Assembly: GCA_965214525.1 (NCBI GenBank)
Contig: OZ243959.1
Location: 558,001 to 622,000 of the forward strand
Source of the DNA: Qipengyuania_B sp965214525
GTDB taxonomy: Bacteria; Pseudomonadota; Alphaproteobacteria; Sphingomonadales; Sphingomonadaceae
DNA length: 64,000 nucleotides
Reading direction: 5' to 3'
Position 1 is the first letter of the stretch. The number at the start of each line of letters is the position of its first letter. Shown in pieces: positions 16,701-23,156 of the stretch. Position numbers and translations under genes: made by a program. Below the pieces are notes generated by a model, which did no database searches, had not been told where the DNA came from, and saw only the letters and a program-made list of their open reading frames with translations.

Positions 16701-16795
16701 AGCAGGTGGCGCAGGAACCGCGCAGCTTTACCGGGCAATACCTCGCGCCGATGCTGGAGCGTGCGCATGGCAAAGAGGTGGAGGCGGCGGAGTAG
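13787..16795 (+). CDS. uvrA: Excinuclease ABC subunit A, with in-frame palindromic insertion
   Basis: Damage-recognition ATPase of nucleotide excision repair, 1002 residues. Walker A motifs are GLSGSGKSSLAF (about 32-43) and GVSGSGKSSFT. ABC signatures are LSGGESQRIRLASQ and LSGGEAQRVKLAKEL. The second zinc module is intact (CEACQGDG to CEECGG). In the first, CPVSG replaces the usual CPxC pair, which I recall as common in alphaproteobacterial UvrA. A 75-bp palindromic repeat (14538-14612) adds 25 residues at about 251-276, before the first zinc module, so the protein is longer than the usual 940-980. A LexA box lies upstream. Confidence 0.97.
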   Translation: MLTHIKVRGAREHNLKGVDIDLPRDSLIVITGLSGSGKSSLAFDTIYAEGQRRYVESLSAYARQFLEMMQKPDVEHIDGLSPAISIEQKTTSRNPRSTVATVTEIYDYMRLLWARVGVPYSPATGLPIEAQTVSNMVDRVMTLPEGTRIYLLAPVVRGRKGEYRRELAEWQKAGFTRVRIDGDVYPIEEAPALDKKFKHDIEVVVDRLAVKPDLETRLADSFETALKLADGLAYVDLADGTVAELPIKQDRAPAKAGVSPQDSTKPMEAPAFAGAHDTKGGAMKGAGLPANRIVFSERFACPVSGFTIEEIEPRLFSFNAPQGACPTCDGIGEKQLFDEQLVVPNENLSLKKGAIVPWAKSNPPSPYYMQVLSSLAKEFGFDLATPWQDLSEEHHTIILHGTNGRPVPLTFKDGRKQYTVKKAFEGVIGNLNRRLLQTESAWMREELSKYQTAQPCETCHGKRLNDKALAVKVAGTDIAEPTAMSVAAAKDWFLALDAQLGEQQRQIARAILKEINERLGFLDNVGLDYLNLDRTSGTLSGGESQRIRLASQIGSGLSGVLYVLDEPSIGLHQRDNDRLLETLKRLRDLGNTVIVVEHDEDAIRTADHIVDLGPGAGVRGGEVVAQGTLKQILKAKKSLTADYLTGRREIAVPARRRKGNGKKLTVFGARANNLANVTASIPLGTFTCITGVSGSGKSSFTIDTLYAAAARQLNGARIIAGLHDKVTGLDHCDKVIEIDQSPIGRTPRSNPATYTGAFTNIRDWFAGLPEAQARGYKPGRFSFNVKGGRCEACQGDGLIKIEMHFLPDVYVTCEECGGKRYNRETLEVRFKGLSIADVLDMTIEDAEEFFKAVPPIRDKMHMLNEVGLGYVKVGQQATTLSGGEAQRVKLAKELARRSTGQTLYILDEPTTGLHFEDVRKLLEVLHRLVEQGNSVVVIEHNLDVIKTADWVLDLGPGGGVRGGEIVAEGTPEQVAQEPRSFTGQYLAPMLERAHGKEVEAAE
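14538..14612. repeat. REPIN-like paired palindrome inserted in frame in uvrA
   Basis: Two hairpins face each other. The first is CCCCAGC-GAAG-GCTGGGG (14541-14558), followed by TCTCTCC. The second is GGAGG (14587-14591) with CCCCTGC-CTTC-GCAGGGG (14592-14609). The unit begins GAGCCCC and ends GGGGCTC, is exactly 75 bp (25 codons), and is read through as Arg-Ala-Pro-Ala-Lys-Ala-Gly to Ala-Phe-Ala-Gly-Ala. The second stem has compensatory changes (AGC/GCT to TGC/GCA), so structure rather than sequence is kept. Same layout as the pair around the GIY-YIG gene at 1425-1800. Confidence 0.8.
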
Positions 16796-16802
16796 CCATG
16801 TC

Positions 16803-16840
16803 CGTCATTGCGAGCCGCCGCAGGCGGCGGGGCAATCCAG
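16803..16840. repeat. Dispersed GTCATTGCGAG-type repeat
   Basis: CGTCATTGCGAGCC followed by the palindromic GCCGCCGCAGGCGGC core and GGGGCAATCCAG. This is a REP-like intergenic repeat of the kind scattered through many proteobacterial genomes. It lies directly after uvrA. Confidence 0.6.
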
Positions 16841-16906
16841 TCCTGCTCATCTTATTTTGCGCAGAGGGGCAGAGGTAGCAGAGACGCAATGCATCCTTGC
16901 CGCCAC

Positions 16907-16921
16907 TATGACACTGTCATA
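16907..16921. promoter_or_regulatory. Perfect palindrome upstream of parD (probable operator)
   Basis: TATGACA-C-TGTCATA is a perfect 15-base inverted repeat ending 10 bases before the parD ATG. ParD-type ribbon-helix-helix antitoxins usually bind palindromes in their own promoter, so this is a likely autoregulatory site (inference). Confidence 0.55.
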
Positions 16922-16931
16922 TACTCCAACC

Positions 16932-17189
16932 ATGCTCAATCGCGCTCATAAACCCGTCACCGTCACCCTCGGTTCGCTCTCTGAAATGGCGCGCGCCCGT
17001 GTCGAGACCGGCCGCTACGGCTCCGTCAGCGAAGTAGTGCGCGCTGGCCTGCGAGCATTGGAGCGCGAGGAGCAAGCGCTCGATGCCATCCTCAAGGCAC
17101 GGGTGGAGGAGGCCTTGGCCGACCCGCAGCCCCCAATCGCGCAGGCGGACGTATTCGCCGACCTGCGCGCCCGCCAGGGAAGTCGTTAG
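16932..17189 (+). CDS. parD: ParD-family antitoxin, without a ParE partner
   Basis: An 85-residue protein. The N-terminal ribbon (KPVTVTLGSLSEMARARVETGRYGSVSEVVRAGLRALEREE) is typical of ParD of the CC2985-like family, and the C-terminal half would wrap the toxin. No ParE toxin gene follows; the next sequences are dispersed repeats and an unrelated small ORF, so the antitoxin is orphaned here. An in-frame ATG at 16908 lies inside the operator palindrome, so I prefer the ATG at 16932. It may persist as a DNA-binding regulator or anti-addiction factor. Confidence 0.85.
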   Translation: MLNRAHKPVTVTLGSLSEMARARVETGRYGSVSEVVRAGLRALEREEQALDAILKARVEEALADPQPPIAQADVFADLRARQGSR

Positions 17190-17201
17190 TCTTCACCCTT
17201 G

Positions 17202-17229
17202 CGTCATTCCCGCGAACGCGGAAACCCAG
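17202..17229. repeat. Dispersed CGTCATTCCCGCG-type repeat
   Basis: CGTCATTCCCGCGAACGCGG followed by AAACCCAG, with a short CCGCG/CGCGG hairpin. It matches a REP-like repeat class common in proteobacteria and lies between parD and the next small ORF. Confidence 0.6.
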
Positions 17230-17273
17230 TTGACTCACACGAAGACGCATCCGCGAAGAAACGAGTGACGATT

Positions 17274-17516
17274 ATGGCATCAAAGACCTCGAACAAGAAT
17301 GAAGAGTGGCAGGGCCGTACGCTCGACATGAACGCGTTCGGCCGCAAGATCGCCGCGCACAAGGCTGCGCTGGGCCTGCCCGACGATCTCGCTCATCCTG
17401 AGCTTGTCGGAAGCGAAGCTGAAGCTATGCTTCAACGACGCAACGCCAGCCACAACCGCACCCCGAGCAAACGCGCGCTACTGAAGGCGATCGATGAGCT
17501 GGGTGGGGAGTGGTGA
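17274..17516 (+). CDS. Small hypothetical protein carrying a repeat-derived segment
   Basis: An 80-residue hydrophilic protein (MASKTSNKNEEWQGRTLDMNAFGRK to AIDELGGEW) of unknown function. The ATG at 17274 is the first plausible start; an upstream extension would translate the 17202 repeat. Residues about 40-48 (LAHPELVGSE) are encoded by a GCTCATCCTGAGCTTGTCGG sequence that looks like another dispersed repeat, so the gene may be an invaded or eroded remnant. Its place next to orphan parD could suggest a decayed partner, but it does not look like ParE. Confidence 0.5.
   Translation: MASKTSNKNEEWQGRTLDMNAFGRKIAAHKAALGLPDDLAHPELVGSEAEAMLQRRNASHNRTPSKRALLKAIDELGGEW
17391..17418. repeat. CATCCTGAGCTTGTCG-type repeat inside a small ORF
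   Basis: GCTCATCCTGAGCTTGTCGG and the following AAGCGAAG resemble the widespread TCATCCTGAGCTTGTCGAAG repeat. It is read in frame within the 80-residue ORF. It is the third repeat class within about 620 bp. Confidence 0.5.
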
Positions 17517-17573
17517 GGGGTTAGTTCTTTGATCTTTATGAGCAGCAAATCTGAATACGGGCTATGTCCTCAC

Positions 17574-18335
17574 TTAACCTTGAAAGTTCAAGCGCTCTAA
17601 TAAAGTTCTTATTTGGTCTGAAGCCTTCGGAGTGACGATGATGTTTTCTCGGTCCGATGCTTCCAGCAGCCGGTTAGAGTGAAGCGTTCTTAATTTCTTA
17701 CGCAAGTACGTTGCATTTGATGTTTCAGTCCAATCTATCAAGTCATCTTCTGAACAAATACCTGATGACGCAACAAGAAGCAAAATCTGCTGCTCTAAAG
17801 TAAGCCCATCGACAAGAACTCTCCGTAAGTCGCCGTGTTTCCAAACTAAGGGTGTCCGCACTTCGGAGATTTGTCGCACGGCTTCGGTTGCAGCCTCAAC
17901 GGAGACAGCGTGGAAGACCCTCACTAACTCGGCTAGAACCCAGCTGGCAGCGCCTAGAGCAAAGGTCGCGTCCATCTGATTAGAGCTTACATCGCCACCA
18001 ACGTGTCCCACGTCCCGATTATTTCTTATCTCGTAAAGAGCCGGAAGGATGCGTGCTGCTAGCAAACGTAAACCTCGCTCAAGAGTAGTTACACTTTCTA
18101 AAGCTCGGCATTTTGCATCGAACGGCGATGGTTTAGCGCCGCAAGGCGGGTACACGCCTTCAGCCCTGCCTTTTATGATGGTATACGCGACTTCGCAGAA
18201 CCGACCTGCCGAAAGCTCAGAAGGTGCCCAACGACCTTCGTAGAAGTTCGTAACAATCTGTTGATACTCACCAAGGAGCTCCGCACGAAGCGTATTCGGC
18301 AGTCCCGCGAGTAGATCAGGCTGAGAGATGCTCAT
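17574..18335 (-). CDS. Unknown protein with HEPN-like motif and C-terminal winged helix (module gene B)
   Basis: 253 residues, function unknown. A helical N-terminal half contains RFCEVAYTIIKG and YEIRNNRDVGHVGGDV. The latter has R104/R107 and H111, an R-x(3-6)-H spacing like HEPN ribonuclease domains. The C-terminal part (about 175-250) looks like a winged helix (LTLEQQILLLVASSGICSEDDLIDWTETSNATYLRKKLRTLHSNRLLE). I recall similar proteins as a common hypothetical family in accessory regions, unproven. It overlaps the upstream gene by ATGA, so the two form an operon. Codon use is AT-richer than the surroundings, suggesting transfer. It could be a defence or toxin-like module. Confidence 0.7.
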   Translation of the reverse strand: MSISQPDLLAGLPNTLRAELLGEYQQIVTNFYEGRWAPSELSAGRFCEVAYTIIKGRAEGVYPPCGAKPSPFDAKCRALESVTTLERGLRLLAARILPALYEIRNNRDVGHVGGDVSSNQMDATFALGAASWVLAELVRVFHAVSVEAATEAVRQISEVRTPLVWKHGDLRRVLVDGLTLEQQILLLVASSGICSEDDLIDWTETSNATYLRKKLRTLHSNRLLEASDRENIIVTPKASDQIRTLLERLNFQG

Positions 18336-18883
18336 GATGACGCTTCAATCTCGCGAGCAAGTTCTTCGGCGGCCTTCCTACCAGGAACGGTAAGCTTCAA
18401 AGTGAAGTTTGGGCTGCCTTTGCTCCCGTTTGCTAAAACGAGCTTCTTCTGGCTCTTCATCTGTGATGCAAAATTTGTTGGGTCGTAAACTGCATGCGAT
18501 TTGCAGACTTCTCTGACCTCCTCATTTGCCACAATTTCGTCGCCAAGTTTTAGCTTGGCAAAACAATAGAGAAGAGCAAGGTTCTTTGCCTTGGCTGACT
18601 GAGTGCTCCCAGGCACATCTGCTATGATCGTCGCTTTGCCATCAGTCACATCAAAGACGCTGCCGTAATCATCTAACGATCCGATTGATCCATTTGGCTG
18701 AGGCCTTTGCTCTTCAGGTGAAACCTTCTGAGCCACTGACCTATCTCCGCTCAATGCGGGTGTCGGGTTTGGCGCAGCTTTGATCAGCTCCTGATACTTT
18801 TCGATAACGGACTCAACAAAAGGGCGATCACCCGTAGCCTTGACCAGTCCTTTGGACGCATCTATCTCAAAACTGTACTCCAT
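18332..18883 (-). CDS. Unknown protein with C-terminal winged-helix-like domain (module gene A)
   Basis: 183 residues, function unknown. Residues 1-35 form a short beta/alpha start (MEYSFEIDASKGLVKATGDRPFVESVIEKYQELI). A Pro/Ser-rich linker (36-65) follows. The C-terminal domain (about 95-180) begins NLALLYCFAKLKLGDEIVANEEV, contains TNFASQMKSQKKLVL, and ends LTVPGRKAAEELAREIE, a winged-helix-like pattern. It is the promoter-proximal gene of a two-gene operon with 17574-18335 and is as AT-rich. The pairing with a HEPN-like partner is reminiscent of regulator-toxin or defence pairs (inference). Confidence 0.68.
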   Translation of the reverse strand: MEYSFEIDASKGLVKATGDRPFVESVIEKYQELIKAAPNPTPALSGDRSVAQKVSPEEQRPQPNGSIGSLDDYGSVFDVTDGKATIIADVPGSTQSAKAKNLALLYCFAKLKLGDEIVANEEVREVCKSHAVYDPTNFASQMKSQKKLVLANGSKGSPNFTLKLTVPGRKAAEELAREIEASS

Positions 18884-19235
18884 AGCGTCTCTCCCTAGTA
18901 ACCCTAAAAAACTTATACACCTGAAACTAAAACAGCTGTGCGTGATTGATGAAATACGTGATAGACACTAGGAGTCAAGAGCGCCAGTAAGCTTGTGTCG
19001 CTGATGAGAAGGATCAAGGGCGAACTTTAGCTGTCCTACACACCCTCACAGGGTTCATCCGTTTGCTTAGCTTAAAGCTCCGGTGTTCGGTTGACTGCGT
19101 TCGGCGGTTCATCTTCGCTTCCCGCTCGCTTGGCTCTCGCGCTAACCGCGCGGCGGCCGGTCGCTTTGCGTGCTGTCCTACACCCGTCATTCACTATAAA
19201 TAACCCGGTTCTCTCGACCTTATAGGAGAACCGCA
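18884..19235. other. Intergenic region with two TGTCCTACA motifs
   Basis: No gene seen. TGTCCTACA occurs at 19032-19040 and 19174-19182, the second as GTGCTGTCCTACA, which recurs exactly at 22113-22125. The region probably holds the promoter of the minus-strand two-gene module and that of the 19236 gene. Composition changes from AT-rich to GC-rich at about 19.0 kb, marking one edge of the accessory insert. Confidence 0.4.
19206..19233 (+). promoter_or_regulatory. Hairpin overlapping the ribosome-binding site of the 19236 gene
   Basis: CGGTTCTC (19206-19213) is a perfect complement of GAGAACCG (19226-19233) with a 12-base loop. The Shine-Dalgarno GGAG (19225-19228) lies at the stem edge, 3 bases before the ATG at 19236 from the stem end. 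It could mask translation or serve as a protein-binding operator. Confidence 0.45.
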
Positions 19236-19403
19236 ATGCCTCATCCCATAGCCGCTCCCGGCAATACCGAACCGCTTCGCCATGCGCAGGAATGGCTCGA
19301 CCATGTCCACGCCGAGAGGATTGCCGCCAATCCCGGCATCACGAGCGCGCAGCTTGCGCGGCATCTTCGCAATGAGCTCGTCGTGCTCGGGGAGATCAGG
19401 TGA
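19236..19403 (+). CDS. Small conserved protein, first gene of a two-gene unit
   Basis: A 55-residue protein starting MPHPIAAPGNTEPLRHAQEWLDHVHAERIAANPGI and ending in a helical AQLARHLRNELVVLGEIR. The ATG has GGAG 8 bases upstream. Its TGA overlaps the ATG of the next gene, indicating coupled translation. Function unknown; the helical C-terminus (ITSAQLARHL) could be part of a helix-turn-helix. Confidence 0.6.
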   Translation: MPHPIAAPGNTEPLRHAQEWLDHVHAERIAANPGITSAQLARHLRNELVVLGEIR

Positions 19404-20026
19404 TGGCGGTTCCGCAGACCCAACTCGCCAAGCCACCCCGTGCGAAGGGTGTGCGGCACGATCAGTGGACCAGGGCCAAGATGGTCGGGTTCCTGCGCGA
19501 GCTCGCCGCATCGCAATCGGTGGCGCATGCCGCCAAGTCGCAGGGGATGAGCCGGCAATCCGCCTATCGCCTGCGCGACCGGCTGGTGGGCACGCCCTTC
19601 GCGCTCGGCTGGGAGGTCGCGCTGGAAGCCGGGCTCAGCCAGCTTGCCCACGCGATGCTCGATCGGGCGGTGAACGGCGTCGAGGTGCCGCATTACTACA
19701 AGGGCGAACTGGTCGGCACGTCGCGCCATTTCGACGAGCGGCTGGCGATCTGGATCGCGTCGAACCCATGGAAGGTCGGGCGCCAGCAGATGGCGCGCGA
19801 ATACACCGCCGCCGGGTGGGACGCCCTGCTGCAACGGGTGGAGGAAGGCCCGCTGGATTGGGACGCGGCCGAAATGCCCGATGGCCGTGAGGCGGAAGAT
19901 GGCGGCGCGCTCGTCGATCCGGAACGCGCGGCAGAGCGCGACAGGGACGAGTTCTTCAACCGCCGCAGCTGGTACGGCGCCAATCTGGATATCGGGGAAG
20001 ACCGGCCTGGGCGCGCGCGGCGGTGA
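19403..20026 (+). CDS. Helix-turn-helix protein, second gene of a two-gene unit
   Basis: 207 residues. SVAHAAKSQGMSRQSAYRLRDRL at about residues 33-55 is a resolvase/terminase-like helix-turn-helix. The middle part (WEVALEAGLSQLAHAMLDRAVNGVEVPHYYKGELVGTSRHFDERLAIWIASNP) resembles small-terminase-like or IS-derived DNA-binding proteins, and I recall similar hypothetical proteins in sphingomonads. No large terminase or transposase follows. Function unknown; probably a DNA-binding protein coupled to the 55-residue gene before it. Confidence 0.72.
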   Translation: MAVPQTQLAKPPRAKGVRHDQWTRAKMVGFLRELAASQSVAHAAKSQGMSRQSAYRLRDRLVGTPFALGWEVALEAGLSQLAHAMLDRAVNGVEVPHYYKGELVGTSRHFDERLAIWIASNPWKVGRQQMAREYTAAGWDALLQRVEEGPLDWDAAEMPDGREAEDGGALVDPERAAERDRDEFFNRRSWYGANLDIGEDRPGRARR

Positions 20027-20176
20027 TGCGTTTCTCCCACCCCCTGCGGTGTCGCCCCAATGGGCGCGGGCCCAGTATGGCTGCGGGTTTGCGCCGGGTG
20101 ACAAAGGGTGGCGGCGGTGTCACTTGTGTCACCCTGGGCGTATTACGCCGCCACGGGCAGGCGCAGCGGTGCGGGA

Positions 20177-20710
20177 TCAGCCTTTGAGCAGCTCCAGCCT
20201 GACATTGGCGCTGCCGGCATTGACCATGCCGACTTCTTTTGCCGCGGCGCGCGACAGGTCGAGCACGCGGTTGTGGTGGAAGGGGCCGCGATCGTTGACG
20301 GTGACGATCACCGATTTGCCGTTGCGCTCGTTGGTGACGCGCAGTTTCGATCCGAAGGGAAGGGTGCGGTGCGCGGCGGTAAGCTTGTGCATGTCGAACC
20401 GCTGGCCGCTGGCCGTGGGGCGGCCGTGGAACTTGGTGCCGTAGAACGAGGCGCGGCCGGTACCCAGGAATTGGGCATCGGCTTCGGCCTCAGCCTCGAC
20501 CTGGTCGAGATCGACCGCGTCGGAGGCAGGCTGGCTCGCCGGATCGGGCGCATCGGGAAGCGCTTCAAAGGGGAGGAAATACTGCTCGAACGCGTCGGCA
20601 GCGGGTGCGGGCAGCGCTTCCGGGGCCGCTGCGATAGCGGGGGAGGCGGCCAGCACGGCGATGGCGGCAAGGCGCGCGAGGCGCCTGGCTGTGGTGATGT
20701 TCCCGTCCAT
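20177..20710 (-). CDS. rlpA: RlpA-family septal ring lytic transglycosylase-like protein
   Basis: 177 residues with a signal peptide (LARLAAIAVLAASPAIAAA), an acidic Pro/Ala-rich linker, and a double-psi beta-barrel domain from residue about 85. Motifs are GRASFYGTKFHGRPTASGQRFD, LTAAHRTLPFGSKLRVTN and VIVTVNDRGPFHHNRVLDLSRAAA. The Asp in NDRGPF is the catalytic-type residue of this fold. The C-terminal SPOR domain of Escherichia coli RlpA is absent. It likely acts on denuded glycans at the septum. Confidence 0.9.
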   Translation of the reverse strand: MDGNITTARRLARLAAIAVLAASPAIAAAPEALPAPAADAFEQYFLPFEALPDAPDPASQPASDAVDLDQVEAEAEADAQFLGTGRASFYGTKFHGRPTASGQRFDMHKLTAAHRTLPFGSKLRVTNERNGKSVIVTVNDRGPFHHNRVLDLSRAAAKEVGMVNAGSANVRLELLKG

Positions 20711-20859
20711 GCGGGCGGCGATAGGGGAGGGAATTGTTACAGTAAGCTAACAGCGCGGGAACTGGTCGCAATCCTGCCTCAATCCATCGGAAGGCGAAGC
20801 GAAAACGCGGCGAACGGATTCGATGGTGCGCCGAAACGGTTCGATCGGCGGGAACCGGG

Positions 20860-22074
20860 TCAACGATCTCGCCGGGCGAGCAGGCGCAGGCGCAGGGCGT
20901 TGAGTTTGATGAAGCCTTCGGCATCGTGCTGGTCGTAGGCGCCGGCATCGTCCTCGAAGGTGACATGGGCAAGCGAATAGAGGGAATTGGGGGATTTGCG
21001 GCCGACGACGCTCGCCTGTCCCTTGTAGAGCTTGAGGCGAACGGTGCCGGACACCTTGAGCTGGGAATGATCGATCGCGGCCTGCAGCATTTCGCGTTCG
21101 GGACTGAACCACAGGCCGTTATAGACGAGTTGCGCATAGCGGGGCATCAGTTCGTCCTTCAGCTGGGCGGCGCCCCGATCGAGGGTAAGCTGTTCGATCC
21201 CGCGATGGGCGGCGGCGTAGATCGTACCGCCCGGTGTCTCGTACATGCCGCGGCTCTTCATGCCGACAAAGCGGTTCTCGACCAGATCGAGCCGGCCGAT
21301 ACCGTGGCGGTGGCCCAACTGGTTAAGGGCCGCGAGGAGGGCAGCGGGGGAGAGAGGTTCGCCGTTCAGCGACACGCCGTCGCCCCGCTCGAAGCCGAGC
21401 TCGATGTGTTCCGGCTGGTCGGGGGCGTTTTGCGGATCGATGGTGCGGGAGTAGACGTAAGCTGGAACCTCGTCCCACGGGTCTTCCAGCACCTTGCCCT
21501 CGGACGAGGTGTGCAGAAGGTTGGCGTCGGTGGAAAAGGGACTGTCGCCGCGCTTGTCCGTGGGCACGACAATCTGATGTTGTTCGGCCCAATGGACGAG
21601 GGCGGTGCGGCTGGTGAGGTTCCATTCGCGCCATGGAGCGATGATGTGAATGTCGGGCGCGAGCGCGTAGGCGCTGAGTTCGAAGCGGACCTGATCATTG
21701 CCCTTGCCGGTCGCTCCGTGGGCAATCGCATCGGCACCGACCTCATGCGCGATCTCGACGAGGCGCTTGGAGATAAGCGGGCGAGCGATCGAAGTGCCCA
21801 GCAGATAGTCGCCTTCGTAGCGGGCATTGGCGCGCATCATGAGGAATACGAAATCGCGGACGAACTCTTCCCGCAGATCCTCGATGAAGATGTGCGCATC
21901 GGGGATGCCCATCGCCCTGGCCTTGACGCGGGCCGGCTCGATCTCTTCGCCCTGACCGAGGTCGGCGGTGAACGTCACGACATCGAGCCCGCGCTCCACC
22001 ATCAGCCATTTGGCGATGACACTGGTGTCAAGACCCCCGGAATAGGCGAGGACGACCTTCTTCACGTCTGGCAT
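20860..22074 (-). CDS. argG: Argininosuccinate synthase
   Basis: Condenses citrulline and aspartate with ATP in arginine synthesis. 404 residues from the ATG at 22074 (MPDVKKVVLAYSGGLDTSVIAKWL), which contains the AYSGGLDTS PP-loop. Further family segments are AHGATGKGNDQVRFE, RTALVHWAEQH, SPFSTDANLLHTSSEG and PGGTIYAAAHRGIE. The frame is open 57 bases further upstream, but that extension is outside the family. Single gene here. Confidence 0.97.
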   Translation of the reverse strand: MPDVKKVVLAYSGGLDTSVIAKWLMVERGLDVVTFTADLGQGEEIEPARVKARAMGIPDAHIFIEDLREEFVRDFVFLMMRANARYEGDYLLGTSIARPLISKRLVEIAHEVGADAIAHGATGKGNDQVRFELSAYALAPDIHIIAPWREWNLTSRTALVHWAEQHQIVVPTDKRGDSPFSTDANLLHTSSEGKVLEDPWDEVPAYVYSRTIDPQNAPDQPEHIELGFERGDGVSLNGEPLSPAALLAALNQLGHRHGIGRLDLVENRFVGMKSRGMYETPGGTIYAAAHRGIEQLTLDRGAAQLKDELMPRYAQLVYNGLWFSPEREMLQAAIDHSQLKVSGTVRLKLYKGQASVVGRKSPNSLYSLAHVTFEDDAGAYDQHDAEGFIKLNALRLRLLARRDR

Positions 22075-22418
22075 ATTAAGCGCTCCAGTATCGGCAGCGG
22101 CGCGGCTAACAGGTGCTGTCCTACAGCGCAATCACACGCTACCTGCCGTTGTGCGTGCCGCTGCTCCTGTATCACCACGGGTAAGAGGAAGTTCGGGGGC
22201 AGGAGCAGACGTGTCGGGTTTGCCGATTACCACTTTGCCGGCTTGGAAAGCCGCAATGGGTCTTGCGAAGTATGGGGTGCTATGCGCAAAAAACCGCGCG
22301 TTTGACGCTCGGTCGATGGGGTAATGACGCGAGGACATTTGCTTACCAGACGCGAGAGTTTCGACAAGTGCGATCGCGGCGTTTTTATACAGCATTGCAC
22401 TCGGCGCGTACTGTTTAC
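22075..22418. other. Intergenic region between argG and the molybdoenzyme gene
   Basis: No gene recognised. It includes GTGCTGTCCTACA at 22113-22125, the third exact copy of the TGTCCTACA core in noncoding DNA. The argG promoter should lie here on the minus strand. The rest is of average composition without clear hairpins. Confidence 0.35.
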
Positions 22419-23156
22419 TCAGATACCGGCATACCATTGGTAACCGGATCGATCTTCCCAATAACCTCCGCGGCCGTTTCCAATCTCATCGAGCGATGCA
22501 ACTGCTTCGATCCGGGTCAGGTATTTGGCGTGTTTGTAACCCAATTGCCGTTCGATCCTCATGCGCAGCGGCGCACCGTTCCTGATCGGCAACGGCTCCC
22601 CGTTCAGCGCGTGCGCGACGATGGTTTGCTGATGGTAGGCATCATCAAGATCGACGCTTTCGTAATAGTCCGAGCCGCTCAGATTGTCGGCGCAGCGAAA
22701 GACGATGAAACGCGCTTGAGGCAGCAGGCCGGCTGCATTCAGTATTATGGAAAGCTGCGGACCGGTCCATTGGCCGATCGCGCTCCAGCCTTCGACGCAA
22801 TCGTGCCGGGTTATTTGCGTTCGCTGCGGCAAATTGCGGATGTTGTCCATCGTAAGCACAAGGGGAGAGCGAACGAGCCCGGCCACAGTCAGCCGCCAAT
22901 CGGTAAAACCGTTCGCTACACTTGCCTGATAGGCGGGCTGTCGTGGATCGGTCGATCCATTTCCGCGGAAGAAGGGCGAAATCGCCGAAGCCGGATATTC
23001 CTGTACCAATCCGCCGCCGCCAAGAAACCGTTGTGCGCCCTTGTGCCAGCTCTCAGCCGCATCGAAGATGCCGCGCGCGGTCCGGGTTTCGCCAATCTTG
23101 GTACATCCGGCAAGGATGCTGGCGCCGATGCCAGCCATGATTGCTCTACGTTGCAC
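22419..23156 (-). CDS. Sulfite-oxidase-family molybdopterin oxidoreductase
   Basis: A periplasmic molybdoenzyme of 245 residues. ITRHDCVEGWSAIGQWTG carries the cysteine that ligates molybdenum in sulfite oxidase/YedY enzymes. RCADNLSGSDYYESVDL and NGEPLPIRNGAPLRMRIERQLGYKHAKYL are typical substrate-pocket and C-terminal parts. The N-terminus MQRRAIMAGIGASILAGC has a twin-arginine pair and a lipobox-like LAGC. The start is a GTG at 23156 with AGGAG 6 bases upstream, overlapping the upstream cytochrome b gene by 11 bases. The cytochrome is the likely electron partner. Substrate unknown. Confidence 0.88.
   Translation of the reverse strand: MQRRAIMAGIGASILAGCTKIGETRTARGIFDAAESWHKGAQRFLGGGGLVQEYPASAISPFFRGNGSTDPRQPAYQASVANGFTDWRLTVAGLVRSPLVLTMDNIRNLPQRTQITRHDCVEGWSAIGQWTGPQLSIILNAAGLLPQARFIVFRCADNLSGSDYYESVDLDDAYHQQTIVAHALNGEPLPIRNGAPLRMRIERQLGYKHAKYLTRIEAVASLDEIGNGRGGYWEDRSGYQWYAGI

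Noticed and set aside
15320..16768. 482-codon minus-strand frame opposite uvrA
   Set aside because: No domain character; the plus strand encodes UvrA ABC signatures and zinc module throughout.
19236..20026. Phage packaging (small terminase) genes
   Set aside because: The HTH protein has a terminase-like look, but no large terminase, portal or capsid gene follows.
20926..22305. 459-codon plus-strand frame opposite argG
   Set aside because: argG motifs on the minus strand are complete; this frame has no family features.
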